Part shown: piece by piece, positions 1 through 8,763 of the stretch
Layout: the number at the start of each line of letters is the position of its first letter
How positions within the stretch are numbered: the first letter of the stretch is position 1
Assembly (NCBI RefSeq): GCF_009176545.1
Contig: NZ_VTOJ01000002.1
Span: forward strand, 682,001-746,000
From: Salinigranum salinum
GTDB taxonomy: Archaea > Halobacteriota > Halobacteria > Halobacteriales > Haloferacaceae
Reading direction: 5' to 3'
Length of the DNA: 64,000 nucleotides
Position numbers and translations under genes: made by a program
The notes under the pieces: model-generated
What the model was told of the DNA's origin: nothing
The model's input: only the letters and a program-made list of their open reading frames with translations
The model's database searches: none

Positions 1-2
1 AG

Positions 3-140
3 GAGTTCGTGGTCGACTGGGACAAGATGCTCGACAAGACGCTGAAGGGACCCATCGCACGCGTCATCGAGGCGCTGGGGATGTCGTGGGACGAGGTGAA
101 AAGCGGCCAACAGCAGACGAGTTTCGGACAGTTCACCTGA
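3..140 (+). CDS. C-terminal end of an unidentified protein (partial)
   Basis: The reading frame enters from the left edge and stops at TGA 138-140, so only the last 45 residues are visible. The segment contains a WDKMLDKTLKGP stretch and ends in SFGQFT. Composition and codon use look like a normal haloarchaeal gene. I do not recognise the family and no domain can be assigned from so short a tail. It is followed by about 90 bases before the promoter of sufC and is probably a separate transcription unit. Confidence 0.6.
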   Translation, partial: EFVVDWDKMLDKTLKGPIARVIEALGMSWDEVKSGQQQTSFGQFT

Positions 141-228
141 GGATCGGCCCCCTCGCGACACGAACTGGCTTCGGGCGACCGAAACCCGGACGATTGTCGA
201 GTTGCAACCCCCTCTTTCCCGTTTCAGA

Positions 229-237
229 AAATATATT
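229..237 (+). promoter_or_regulatory. TATA box of the suf operon
   Basis: AAATATATT stands out from GC-rich surroundings. It predicts transcription starting near base 260, giving sufC an untranslated leader of about 60 bases, unlike most genes here, which look leaderless. An in-frame upstream ATG at 278 would add 15 residues rich in Pro and Arg, which is unlike SufC N-termini. Confidence 0.5.
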
Positions 238-322
238 CTGTTAGTGAAAAGCTCAGGATGGCAAATGCGTAAGCATTATGGGTCCAACTCCCCCACTTCG
301 GGGTAGAGGAACACCACCAACA

Positions 323-1234
323 ATGGCCACACTCGAAATCAAGAACCTCCACGCCGAGGTCGCCGAAGAGGACGGCGAAGTCATCCTCCGGGGCGTCGAC
401 CTGGAAGTCAGCTCCGGCGAGATCCACGCACTGATGGGACCGAACGGCTCCGGGAAGTCGACGCTGGCGAAGATCATCGCCGGTCACCCGGTCTACGAGG
501 TGACGGAGGGCGAGATCCTCCTCAACCTCGACGGGGACGAGTTCGGTGCGGACTTCGAGATCCCCGACGACATGCGGACGTGGGACCTTCTCGAACTGGA
601 GCCGAACGAGCGTGCGGCGCTCGGTATCTTCCTCGGCTTCCAGTACCCCGCAGAGATCGAGGGCGTTACGATGACGAACTTCCTCCGACAGGCGCTCAAC
701 GCCAAGCTCGAAGAGCGCGAGGAGCTGTTCGAGGACGACGAGGCCGACGAAGCGGAGGAGGAAGAGGCGGGCTACGACACCTCGCCGATGGAGGGGCCGG
801 CCGACGACGGCGAGATCGGCGTCGCCGAGTTCCAGCAGCTGCTCAAGGAGAAGATGGCGCTGCTCGACATGGACGAGAAGTTCGCCCAGCGCTACCTCAA
901 CGCCGGCTTCTCCGGCGGCGAGAAGAAGCAGAACGAGGTGCTGCAGGCGGCCATCCTCGAGCCGTCGATCGCCGTCCTCGACGAGATCGACTCCGGGCTG
1001 GACATCGACCGACTGCAGGACGTCTCGAAGGGGATCAACGCGCTCCGTGACGAGCAGGGCACGGGCATCCTCCAGATCACCCACTACCAGCGCATCCTCG
1101 ACTACGTCGAACCCGACCACGTCCACATCATGCTCGACGGGAAGGTCGTCAAGAGCGGCGACGCCTCGCTGGCCGAGCAGCTCGAGGACGAGGGGTACGA
1201 CTGGGTGCGCGAAGAAGTGTACGAGGCGGCGTAA
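323..1234 (+). CDS. sufC: Fe-S cluster assembly ATPase SufC
   Basis: Cytosolic ABC-type ATPase that powers the SufBCD scaffold for building iron-sulfur clusters. The 303-aa protein has a Walker [10 protein letters not shown] at about residues 39-47, the SufC-type signature [10 protein letters not shown] at about 196-205 and Walker B plus catalytic Glu in SIAVLDEID at about 215-223. It is some 50 residues longer than bacterial SufC because of a very acidic insertion at about 128-166 between Walker A and the signature, a haloarchaeal adaptation. I place the start at ATG 323 ([10 protein letters not shown]), matching the family N-terminus, although the frame is open back to ATG 278. It is the first gene of sufC-sufB-sufD. 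A perfect hairpin sits immediately after its stop. Confidence 0.95.
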   Translation: MATLEIKNLHAEVAEEDGEVILRGVDLEVSSGEIHALMGPNGSGKSTLAKIIAGHPVYEVTEGEILLNLDGDEFGADFEIPDDMRTWDLLELEPNERAALGIFLGFQYPAEIEGVTMTNFLRQALNAKLEEREELFEDDEADEAEEEEAGYDTSPMEGPADDGEIGVAEFQQLLKEKMALLDMDEKFAQRYLNAGFSGGEKKQNEVLQAAILEPSIAVLDEIDSGLDIDRLQDVSKGINALRDEQGTGILQITHYQRILDYVEPDHVHIMLDGKVVKSGDASLAEQLEDEGYDWVREEVYEAA

Positions 1235-1254
1235 CTGTGTGTAGTCACACACAG
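1235..1254 (+). promoter_or_regulatory. Intercistronic hairpin between sufC and sufB
   Basis: Immediately after the sufC stop, CTGTGTGT and ACACACAG form a perfect 8-bp stem with a four-base loop. No T-tract follows, so it is not an obvious terminator. It could protect or process the mRNA and so set different levels of SufC and SufBD. Confidence 0.45.
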
Positions 1255-1292
1255 GATGACACGCAACGAAACGTAACAACACGACACACATC

Positions 1293-2723
1293 ATGAGCTC
1301 CGAACAAGACCACCTCAAAGAGACCGACACCGAAGCCCGCTTCGAGTTCAAGAAGGAGCAGAAGTCCTCCTTCCAGGCCGACAAGGGCCTCACCGAGGAG
1401 ACGATTCGCGTCATAAGCGAGGACAAGGACGAACCCGAGTGGATGCTCGAGCGGCGCCTCCGCGCGCTGAAGCAGTTCCAGAAGATGCCGATGCCGACCG
1501 ACTGGCCCGGCCAGCCGGACCTCTCGGAGGTCGACGTCGACCAGATCATCCCGTACATCCGCCCCGACGTCGACGTGAGGGGCGGCGTCGACGACTGGAC
1601 CGACCTTCCGGACGACATCAAGGACACCTTCGACAAGCTGGGCATCCCCGAGGCCGAGAAGAACGCCCTCTCCGGCGTGGGTGCGCAGTACGAGTCCGAG
1701 GTCGTCTACCAGAACATGCAGGAGCGCTGGGAGGAGAAGGGCGTCGTCTTCTGCAACATGGACAAGGCCGTCCAGGAGTACCCCGACCTCGTCCGCGAGC
1801 ACTTCATGACGAAGTGCGTCCCGCCGAGTGACAACAAGTTCGCCGCCCTCCACGGGGCCATCTGGTCGGGGGGCTCGTTCGTCTACGTCCCCGAGGACAC
1901 GACGGTCGACATGCCCGTCCAGGCGTACTTCCGGATGAACTCCGAGGGGATGGGCCAGTTCGAGCACACGCTCATCATCGCCGAGAAGGGCTCGGAGGTC
2001 CACTACATCGAGGGCTGTTCCGCACCCAAGTATTCGGCGTTCAACCTCCACTCCGGCGGTGTGGAAGTGTTCGTGGGCGAGGACGCCCACGTCCAGTACT
2101 CGACGGTGCAGAACTGGTCGAAGAACACGTACAACCTCAACACCAAGCGCGCCATCGTCGAGAAGAACGGTCGAATGGAGTGGATCTCGGGATCGATGGG
2201 GTCGAAGGCGACGATGCTGTACCCCTCGTCGGTGCTGAAAGGCCGCGGCGCGTCGGACAACCACATCACCATCGCCTTCGCCGGCGCGGGTCAGAACATC
2301 GACACCGGCGCGAAGGTGTACCACAACGCGCCCGAGACCAAGTCCACGATCGAGTCCAAGTCCATCTCGAAGGACGGCGGTCGCACCAATTACAGAGGAC
2401 TGGTCCACATCGCCGACGGCGCTCACGACTCCTCCACCGCGGTCGAGTGTGACGCGCTGATGTTCGACAACGAGTCGACGTCGGACACGATGCCGTACAT
2501 GGAGATCAACGAGTCGACCGTCGACGTGGCCCACGAGGCCACGGTCGGCAAGATCGGCGACGAGGACGTCTTCTACCTCCAGTCGCGTGGCCTCGACGAC
2601 GACGACGCCAAGCAGATGATCGTCTCGGGCTTCATCGAGCCCATTACGGAGGAGTTGCCCATCGAGTACGCGGTCGAACTCAACCGGCTCGTGGAACTCG
2701 AGATGGAGGGGAGCCTCGGATAG
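1293..2723 (+). CDS. sufB: Fe-S cluster assembly protein SufB
   Basis: Scaffold subunit of the SufBCD complex, on which nascent Fe-S clusters are assembled. The 476-aa length is normal for SufB. The body contains the right-handed beta-helix core typical of SufB/SufD, with family-like stretches such as GAIWSGGSFVYVPE and YIEGCSAP; the Cys in the latter corresponds to the SufB cysteine region. It starts 58 bases after sufC and its TAG is followed directly by the ATG of sufD, so translation of the two is probably coupled. Confidence 0.95.
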   Translation: MSSEQDHLKETDTEARFEFKKEQKSSFQADKGLTEETIRVISEDKDEPEWMLERRLRALKQFQKMPMPTDWPGQPDLSEVDVDQIIPYIRPDVDVRGGVDDWTDLPDDIKDTFDKLGIPEAEKNALSGVGAQYESEVVYQNMQERWEEKGVVFCNMDKAVQEYPDLVREHFMTKCVPPSDNKFAALHGAIWSGGSFVYVPEDTTVDMPVQAYFRMNSEGMGQFEHTLIIAEKGSEVHYIEGCSAPKYSAFNLHSGGVEVFVGEDAHVQYSTVQNWSKNTYNLNTKRAIVEKNGRMEWISGSMGSKATMLYPSSVLKGRGASDNHITIAFAGAGQNIDTGAKVYHNAPETKSTIESKSISKDGGRTNYRGLVHIADGAHDSSTAVECDALMFDNESTSDTMPYMEINESTVDVAHEATVGKIGDEDVFYLQSRGLDDDDAKQMIVSGFIEPITEELPIEYAVELNRLVELEMEGSLG

Positions 2724-3938
2724 ATGTCCACGACACTGCCAGCAACCATCTCCGAGGAGACGGTCCGACAGCTCTCCGACGAGCGAAACGAACCCGAGTG
2801 GCTCCTCGAGACGCGGCTGGAGGCGCTCGCGGCGCTCTCCGACGCCGAACTCCCGGACGTCATCCAGACGCCCGGTCGGCGGTGGACGAACCTCGAACAG
2901 CTCGACTTCGAGGAGCTCGTCGACCCGCTCGCCCAGACCGAAGAGCGCGACCTCGTCTCGCCGGAGTCCGACGTCGAGGTGCTCTCGTTCGTCGACGCGC
3001 TCGACGAGCACGAGGACGTCGTCCGCGACGCCTTCGGGAGCACCATCGCCCCCGACCGCGACTACCTCACGGCGCTGTCGGTCGCGCTGTTCTCCTCGGG
3101 GACGCTCGTCTACGTGCCCGCGGGGGTCGACGCCGAGGACGTGAAGATTCGGACACGGATGGAGGGTCGCTCGCTGTTCAACCACACGCTCGTCGTCGCC
3201 GAGGAGTCGTCCTCGGTGACGATCCTCGAGCGGCAGTCCTCCGAGTCCTTCGACGGCGACGGGATGCGCTACTACAGCGGCCTCGTCGAGGTCGACGCGG
3301 GCGAGAACGCCTACGTCCAGTACGGCTCCCTGCAGGACCTCTCCGAGGAGACGTACAACTACTCGCTGAAGCGCGGTATCACGGACACCTACTCGTCGGT
3401 CAACTTCATCGAGGGGAACCTCGGGTCGCGGCTGACGCGCTCGGACATCGAGACCGAACTCAACGGCGATTCGAGCGAGACGAAGATCGTCGGCGCGTTC
3501 TTCGGTCACAACGACCAGCACTTCGACGTCAACGCCCGCGTCTGGCACCAGGCCGAGCACACCACCGCCGACCTCGTCACGCGGGGCGTGCTCGACGACG
3601 AGGCCCGCTCGGTGTACGAGGGCGTCCAGGACGTCGGTCGAGACGCGTGGGACACCAACTCCTACCAGCGCGAGAACACGCTGATGCTCTCGGACGACTC
3701 CGAGGCCGACGCCTCGCCCAAGCTGATCATCCACAACCACGACACGGAAGCGAGCCACTCCGCGACGGTCGGGCAGGTCGACCGCGAGGACCTGTTCTAC
3801 ATGACCTCCCGTGGGATCCCACACCTGACGGCGCGGAACATGCTCGTCGAGGGCTTCTTCGTCCCCGTCCTCGAGGAGATCGCGGTCGACGAACTCCGCG
3901 AGGACCTCCAGGAAGCGATCGCCGCGCGGCTGCGGTAA
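2724..3938 (+). CDS. sufD: Fe-S cluster assembly protein SufD
   Basis: Partner of SufB in the SufBC2D scaffold. The 404-aa product shares the SufBD core fold, with the characteristic C-terminal block HNHDTEASHSATVGQVD and the following LFYMTSRGI motif. An N-terminal segment (ISEETVRQLSDERNEPEWL) also matches the N-terminus of the adjacent SufB, consistent with the two being ancient paralogues. The start abuts the sufB stop without a gap. A T7 tract follows about 40 bases after the stop and probably ends the operon. Confidence 0.93.
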   Translation: MSTTLPATISEETVRQLSDERNEPEWLLETRLEALAALSDAELPDVIQTPGRRWTNLEQLDFEELVDPLAQTEERDLVSPESDVEVLSFVDALDEHEDVVRDAFGSTIAPDRDYLTALSVALFSSGTLVYVPAGVDAEDVKIRTRMEGRSLFNHTLVVAEESSSVTILERQSSESFDGDGMRYYSGLVEVDAGENAYVQYGSLQDLSEETYNYSLKRGITDTYSSVNFIEGNLGSRLTRSDIETELNGDSSETKIVGAFFGHNDQHFDVNARVWHQAEHTTADLVTRGVLDDEARSVYEGVQDVGRDAWDTNSYQRENTLMLSDDSEADASPKLIIHNHDTEASHSATVGQVDREDLFYMTSRGIPHLTARNMLVEGFFVPVLEEIAVDELREDLQEAIAARLR

Positions 3939-3975
3939 CGTCGGCTGCGGCTGCGGCTGCGACTTCGACTCTCCG

Positions 3976-3982
3976 TTTTTTT
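3976..3982 (+). terminator. Poly-T terminator of the suf operon
   Basis: A run of seven T residues lies 38 bases after the sufD stop, preceded by a GC-rich CGGCTG triplet repeat. U-rich tracts are the usual archaeal termination signal. Confidence 0.55.
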
Positions 3983-4314
3983 CGGCACGGTGTCGCCCCA
4001 GAGAACCGAGCAGGCCGACGTCGCGCGTCGAGTAGCTCGATGTGGCTGTCGTGTTAATCTGGGTAGATATCCTCGGTTGTGGAGGGAAAGAGCGAGACGA
4101 CCGCACGGTGCACGGGCGTCACGAAAGCCACAGACCTCCCCAGCCGATTCGGCCACTCGTTCGCTCTACTCTCTCGTGGCCTCATCCCTCGCGCGTGAAG
4201 TCGTGAACGGAGCCGCGACCGTCACGCACCACCGCAGAGCGTCGCACGACTGATCTACGATCGCGGCCGGCGCGCGGGAGCGAACGACGTGAGCGACTCG
4301 CGCGAGGTTTTCGT

Positions 4315-4389
4315 GAGCCGTGGCGAACGAACGGCTCGGAGCGACGAAGTCGCTCCGGTGGGACCGTGCTCGCGCTTCCGTGCGCGAGC
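4315..4389. repeat. Three consecutive inverted repeats in a 600-base gap
   Basis: Between the suf terminator and the GH13 gene (3983-4584) I see no convincing gene. The gap does hold three adjacent stem-loops. GAGCCG (4315-4320) pairs with CGGCTC (4332-4337). GGAGCGAC (4338-4345) pairs with GTCGCTCC (4349-4356) around GAA. GCTCGCGC (4368-4375) pairs with GCGCGAGC (4382-4389). This resembles short interspersed palindromic units of haloarchaeal intergenic DNA. A role in processing, or as a small RNA, is possible but unproven. Confidence 0.5.
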
Positions 4390-4584
4390 CACCGGCCGGG
4401 GAGGATCGAGGCTCCGGTCCACCACGCCCGTATGTCGCGCGGCGTTCGTGCTGTTCCCTCTCCACCCGATCGATTCTCACCAGAACAGTACGACACGCAC
4501 GTTCACGGTCCCGAACGATCCCGGAGGTCGACACGGCGGCTCCAACGAGGACACACTGGTCCAGTGGGTGGACTCACGGCCCAC

Positions 4585-6258
4585 TCAGGGCGATCCCAGC
4601 GGCACCCGCTCACCACGTCTGTCCCCGCGGAGCCACACGTAGCCGGTCGCGTCGAGATCGAACGTCACGCGTCCGTCCTCGACGGCGTAGTCGCCGAGGC
4701 CGACGAGTCTCGTGGTCGCGTCGGCGGGCGCGCCGAAGTCGACCGTCACCGTTCTGGGTTCGGCCGCCAGGTTGTGCGCCGTCAGGAGCACGGTCCGGCC
4801 GTGGTCGATCCGGTGGACCCAGACGTCGTGCGGTTCGACGCCGACGATCGAGAACTCGCCGGAGGAGATTTCGGTGCAGATCGTACGGGCGTCGACGATG
4901 CGGGAGATCCGGTTCAACAGCGACTCCGGGTCGGCGCGCTGGTCGGCGACGTTCACCCGCTCGTAGCTGTACCGCCCCTCGTCGACGACGGGGTGGTAGA
5001 GTGCTTCCTCGTCGGCCGTCGAGAAGCCGCCGTTGCGGTTGGCGGACCACTGCATCGGCGTCCGGACGGACTCGCGCTCCGGGAGGTCGAGATCCGCACC
5101 CATGCCGATCTCGTCCCCCGAGAGGATGACGGGCGTCCCCGGCAGGGCGAACATGAGCGAGTGCGCACAGGCGATGCGGTCGTGGTCGCCGGCGTACAGG
5201 TCCGCCAGTCGGAGACGGTGGCCGCGGCCGAAGATCCACGAGTCGCCGTCGTCGTCGCCGAAGAAGTCGCGGGCGTGGTGGAACGCCTCCCACGGGAGTT
5301 TGAGGAGGTTCCACTCGTCGTGATTGCGGAGGAAGTTGGCCCACTGTCCCACGTCGGAGACGTCGGGGAGCACCTCGAACGACCGGTAGAGTGGCCAGGT
5401 GTCTTTCACCCCGACGGCGTACGTGAGGTGGGCGTTGAGGACGAAGTTGAACATGAGGTCGAATCCGTCGCCGTCGCCGAAGTACTGGTCGAGGTGTTCC
5501 GGTTCCTCGTCGGCCTCGGCGATGAGGATGGCGTCGGACTTGGCCTCCTCGACCCACGACCGCATCCGTCTGAAGAAGTCGACGCCCTCGGAGAGGATGT
5601 GGGCGTCGTGCCCTTTCGGCATGGTCATCGGGTGGGCGGCGTCGATGCGGAAGCCGTCGACGCCGAGGTCGAGCCAGAACTCGAGGACGTCGCGGATCTC
5701 CTCCTGCACCCGGGGGTTGGCGACGTTCAGATCGGGCTGGAACCGGTAGAACTGGTGGAAGTAGTGTTTGCCCGCGACGTCGTCGTACGACCAGACGCCG
5801 TCCTCGTACTCCGGGAAGATGTTGCCGCGCTTGTGCGCCGACTCGAGGTGGCTCGTCCAGAGGTAGTAGTCGTGGTACTTCGAGCCGGGGTCCTGACGGG
5901 CGCGCTGGAACCACCGATGTTGATCGGAGGTGTGGTTGAACACCATGTCGCAGAGCACGCGGATGCCGCGGTCGTCGGCGGCCTCGACGAAGTCGGCGAA
6001 GTCGCCCAGCGTCCCCACCCGCGAGTCGACGCCGTAGTAGTCGGCGACGTCGTAGCCGTTGTCGGCGAGTGGGCTCGGGAAGAACGGTCGGAGCCAGAGA
6101 CAGTCCACGCCCAGTGTTTCGAGGTAGCCGAGCCGTTCCGTGAGGCCCTGGAAGTCGCCCCAGCCGTCGCCGTCGGCGTCGTTGAACGTCTTCACGTCGA
6201 GCGAGTAGATGACGGCGTCCCGGTACCACTCCGGGTCGCCACGCCGTGTGCGGGCCAT
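4585..6258 (-). CDS. GH13 alpha-amylase family enzyme, trehalose synthase-like
   Basis: Probably converts or hydrolyses alpha-glucosides; the closest recognisable type is trehalose synthase (maltose to trehalose), which would bear on osmolyte supply. The 557-aa protein shows the TreS-like start WYRDAVIYSLDVKTF, GH13 region I DMVFNH at about 104-109, region II GFRIDA with the nucleophile Asp near 206, region III AEAD with the acid/base Glu near 248, and region IV NHDE near 312. A C-terminal beta-domain follows. The fused or neighbouring maltokinase often found with bacterial TreS is absent. ATG at 6258 sits 26 bases from a TATA box, supporting a leaderless start. A more general alpha-glucosidase role cannot be excluded. 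Confidence 0.8.
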   Translation of the reverse strand: MARTRRGDPEWYRDAVIYSLDVKTFNDADGDGWGDFQGLTERLGYLETLGVDCLWLRPFFPSPLADNGYDVADYYGVDSRVGTLGDFADFVEAADDRGIRVLCDMVFNHTSDQHRWFQRARQDPGSKYHDYYLWTSHLESAHKRGNIFPEYEDGVWSYDDVAGKHYFHQFYRFQPDLNVANPRVQEEIRDVLEFWLDLGVDGFRIDAAHPMTMPKGHDAHILSEGVDFFRRMRSWVEEAKSDAILIAEADEEPEHLDQYFGDGDGFDLMFNFVLNAHLTYAVGVKDTWPLYRSFEVLPDVSDVGQWANFLRNHDEWNLLKLPWEAFHHARDFFGDDDGDSWIFGRGHRLRLADLYAGDHDRIACAHSLMFALPGTPVILSGDEIGMGADLDLPERESVRTPMQWSANRNGGFSTADEEALYHPVVDEGRYSYERVNVADQRADPESLLNRISRIVDARTICTEISSGEFSIVGVEPHDVWVHRIDHGRTVLLTAHNLAAEPRTVTVDFGAPADATTRLVGLGDYAVEDGRVTFDLDATGYVWLRGDRRGERVPLGSP

Positions 6259-6279
6259 AGCCGTTCCACCGGTGGCGGG

Positions 6280-6287
6280 AATAAAAA
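6280..6287 (-). promoter_or_regulatory. TATA box of the GH13 gene
   Basis: TTTTTATT on the minus strand, centred about 26 bases before ATG 6258, implies a leaderless transcript. Confidence 0.5.
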
Positions 6288-6325
6288 CCGCGGGGATTTC
6301 GCGGGCAGCCCGGTGGAGAGCCGCC

Positions 6326-6619
6326 TTACTCCTCTGTGTCCGACGGCGGCCGCTGGGCGAGCCGATCGAAACGGGTCTGTGCCGCCTCGGCGCGTCGCTC
6401 GGTCTCGTCGGCCCGGTACGCGAGCTCGAACCGATCGGGCGCGACGGTCAGGTCGAAGACGGCGTCGACGCGACGCCCCACCTCGGGGACCACCTCGACA
6501 GGGAGGTCCACCTGTGCGAGGGTGTCGGCGTCCCGGTCGACGACCAGCACCGCGAGGTCGCCGCCGGGCGTCTCCTCGAAGCGATCGAGCGTCGCCGTGT
6601 ACGTGCCGGAGTCGAGCAT
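6326..6619 (-). CDS. DUF3006-type small protein
   Basis: A 97-residue acidic protein beginning MLDSGTYTATLDRFEE, with the short beta-rich layout of DUF3006 (a Val/Leu-rich strand pair LAVLVVD followed by a basic or acidic tail). Its ATG overlaps the stop of the upstream metallo-beta-lactamase gene in an ATGA junction, so the two are co-translated. DUF3006 genes commonly accompany ComEC-like beta-lactamase-fold proteins, but the molecular role of DUF3006 is not established. Confidence 0.7.
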   Translation of the reverse strand: MLDSGTYTATLDRFEETPGGDLAVLVVDRDADTLAQVDLPVEVVPEVGRRVDAVFDLTVAPDRFELAYRADETERRAEAAQTRFDRLAQRPPSDTEE

Positions 6620-8079
6620 CAGTAGGGAACCTCGGTGACGGTTCCCCCGTCGGGACGGAGCAGGGTAACGGTGTCGCCGTCGTTGTTCCACACCGGACGG
6701 CCGGCGCCCCAGTACAGGTCGGTGTCGGTGTCGATCCCCTGGCCGGTCCGGACCGTGACTGACGCGCCGGGGTCGAGCACGACGTCGGGGAAGGTGTACC
6801 GCACCCCGCTCTCGTCCGTGAGTACCCACCCGGAGAGATCGACGGGAGCGTCGCCACGGTTCGTCACCACGACGTACTCGTCGGCGAGGTTCTCCCGGTC
6901 GTCGCCAGCGGCGTCGGCGTGAATCTCGGATATCTCCACTCGTGTTCGCTCCGTGCGGACGGTCCCGTCGCTCCCCGCGCGGTCGCCCCCGTCGGCGTCG
7001 CCCTCGCCCGCGCGGTAGGCGTCACGGACGACGACGGGGCCACCCGTCCCGGGTTCGACGGGAGCCTCCGTCCGGAGGTCGCGCGGTCTCGTGGTCGCCG
7101 CCGCCTGCGTCGCCACCTCGATCACCCGGCCGTCGCTCGTGGCGACGACCGTCCCGTGCGTCCCCGTCCAGTACGTCGGCACTTCTCGGTCACCGAGGCG
7201 GTCGAGCACCTCCTCGTGTGGGTGGCCGTACCGGGAGTCGTACGCCGAGGAGACGACGACCACCGCGGGCGTCGTCGCGTCGAGTAACGCCGCGCTCGTG
7301 CTCGAACTGCTCCCGTGGTGTCCCGCCTTCAGCAGCGTGGCGTCGAGGGTCTGTCCGTGGGTTCGGACCAGATACGGCTCCTCGACCGGACCGGCGTCCC
7401 CGGTGAGGAGGACGCTCGTCCGCCCGAACGAGAGCCGGAGGACGACGCTGTTCTCGTTGCGCTCGCCGTCGGCGAGGGGCGTCGCGGGTGGGGCGAGCAC
7501 GTCGACGTCGACGCCCTCGAGCGGGATCTCGTCGCCCGTCTGTGTCCGGTACAGCGGGACGTCGTGACTCTCGACGGCGTCGAGGTAGCGCCCGTACGTC
7601 TCGGTCGACGCCGCCACGCCGGGATCGTAGACGGCACCGACGCCGTCGCCATCGGTCTCGAGGTGATCGATGACGGCGGCGTGCCCGCCGATGTGGTCGG
7701 CGTCGGCGTGTGTCGAGACGAGCGCGTCGATCCGATCGATCCCCCGGGCGTCGAGGTAGTCGATCACGTGCTCGCCGTCGTCGCGGAAGTCGCCGGTGTC
7801 GACGAGGAGCGTCTCGCCGGTCGGGCCGACGACGAGCGTGCTGTCACCCTGGCCGACGTTGATGAAGTGGACCGCCAGTGTGCCGTTCACCCCCGGTCCG
7901 GAGTCGGTCGACCCGCCAGCGTCGGCCGTGACACCGGCGGTGGTCGTCTCGCCCACCGTCGCATCCGTGCCCGGCACACCCGGTCCGTCGGTCACGGACC
8001 CCGTCCCGGTGGTACAGCCGGCGAGTACGAGGAGACCGACGACGGCGAGCACGAAAAGCGGAGGGGGCCAGTGGCGCAT
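6619..8079 (-). CDS. Secreted metallo-beta-lactamase-fold lipoprotein with lamin-tail domain
   Basis: The 486-aa product starts MRHWPPPLFVLAVVGLLVLA and has a lipobox LVLAGC with Cys22, so it is likely anchored outside the cell membrane. A Gly/Thr-rich linker leads to a ComEC/Rec2-type beta-lactamase domain (FINVGQGDS about 72-80, metal motif HADADH about 124-129). The last 110 residues (ISEIHADAAGDDRENLADEY onward, with LSGWVLTDESG) match a lamin-tail domain, often found in extracellular nucleases and DNA-associated proteins. A role in hydrolysing extracellular nucleic acids is plausible but inferred. I chose the ATG at 8079 because it begins the signal peptide; upstream codons are not signal-like. 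Confidence 0.8.
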   Translation of the reverse strand: MRHWPPPLFVLAVVGLLVLAGCTTGTGSVTDGPGVPGTDATVGETTTAGVTADAGGSTDSGPGVNGTLAVHFINVGQGDSTLVVGPTGETLLVDTGDFRDDGEHVIDYLDARGIDRIDALVSTHADADHIGGHAAVIDHLETDGDGVGAVYDPGVAASTETYGRYLDAVESHDVPLYRTQTGDEIPLEGVDVDVLAPPATPLADGERNENSVVLRLSFGRTSVLLTGDAGPVEEPYLVRTHGQTLDATLLKAGHHGSSSSTSAALLDATTPAVVVVSSAYDSRYGHPHEEVLDRLGDREVPTYWTGTHGTVVATSDGRVIEVATQAAATTRPRDLRTEAPVEPGTGGPVVVRDAYRAGEGDADGGDRAGSDGTVRTERTRVEISEIHADAAGDDRENLADEYVVVTNRGDAPVDLSGWVLTDESGVRYTFPDVVLDPGASVTVRTGQGIDTDTDLYWGAGRPVWNNDGDTVTLLRPDGGTVTEVPY

Positions 8080-8133
8080 ACGGTCACTGAGCGCCCGGAG
8101 GTCTTGAGACTGCGGCCGGGAGTGAGGGAACCG

Positions 8134-8140
8134 TTTAAGT
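8134..8140 (+). promoter_or_regulatory. TATA box before the ferritin-like gene
   Basis: TTTAAGT centred 27 bases before ATG 8164. It fits a transcript that begins on a 13-codon frame rather than on the ferritin-like gene itself. Confidence 0.5.
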
Positions 8141-8163
8141 TCGTCACACACCACCTGCCGAGT

Positions 8164-8205
8164 ATGACCGTATCGGATCGCGTCGCCAGAGGGGTGGATC
8201 CGTGA
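8164..8205 (+). other. Candidate 13-codon leader frame overlapping the ferritin-like gene
   Basis: MTVSDRVARGVDP then TGA. The stop overlaps the GTG start of the next gene (GTGA). The ATG lies exactly where a leaderless transcript should begin. It may couple translation to the downstream gene, or mark an old frameshifted N-terminus. No peptide function is claimed. Confidence 0.35.
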
Positions 8206-8687
8206 GTGTCGGCCACCGGGTGACGTCGGACCACCAGCTGGCACGACTCCTCCAGATCGGGATCGTCCTGGAGGAGGTCGTCGAGGCCCGCGCTCAGCAC
8301 CACGCGGGAGAGCTGGACGAGCGTGACGACGAGATCGAGCGACTGCTCGCCGATGCCGCCGAGGAGTCCGCCGAACACCGGGCCCGACTCGAACGCGTCA
8401 TCGACGAACTCGACGTCGAGAGCATCCCGTTCGAGGAGATCGACGCGCTCGTCGAGGCACAGTACGGGAAGACGAAACCCGAGGACTTCGACGGGGTGCT
8501 GTACGATCAGCTCTGCAACGAAGAGACGGCGTACAAGTTCTACGACGACCTCATCGGCGCGATCCGCGCCAGCGACGTCTCGTTCGGCGTCGACCGCGAT
8601 CGGCTGCTCGACATCCTCGTCGAGATCCGAGCGGAGGAAGCCGAGGGCGTCGAGGCGGTGACGAGAGTCATGGAGCGCCGCGAATGA
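8202..8687 (+). CDS. Ferritin-like/rubrerythrin-type helical protein
   Basis: A 161-aa, mostly helical acidic protein with ferritin-like spacing of Glu and His: EEVVEARAQHH near residues 25-35 and EESAEHRARLE near 55-65, later an EETAYKFYDDL helix. These look like the Glu/His iron ligands of a four-helix bundle, suggesting iron or oxidant handling in the cytosol, though no ligand set is proven. The GTG start overlaps a short upstream frame. The next gene, 76 bases on, encodes a DtxR/SirR metal regulator, which supports a link to iron homeostasis. Confidence 0.65.
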   Translation: MSVGHRVTSDHQLARLLQIGIVLEEVVEARAQHHAGELDERDDEIERLLADAAEESAEHRARLERVIDELDVESIPFEEIDALVEAQYGKTKPEDFDGVLYDQLCNEETAYKFYDDLIGAIRASDVSFGVDRDRLLDILVEIRAEEAEGVEAVTRVMERRE

Positions 8688-8763
8688 CGCCCGCGTCGAG
8701 CCGACCAGCGCGGGACCGGGGTGTAGGTGTACGAACGACGCGGCCACCGCGAGAGGAAACCAG

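Noticed and set aside
278..322. N-terminal extension of SufC from ATG 278
   Set aside because: The extra residues are Pro/Arg-rich and do not resemble SufC N-termini; ATG 323 matches the family.
1245..4106. Very long open frame (about 950 codons) on the minus strand across sufB and sufD
   Set aside because: It is antisense to three clear suf genes. Long antisense frames are common in GC-rich haloarchaeal DNA because stops are rare; its translation is Arg/Val/Leu-rich without domains.
4366..6762. 798-codon plus-strand open frame over the GH13 gene
   Set aside because: Antisense shadow of a gene with all GH13 motifs; no domain in the shadow product.
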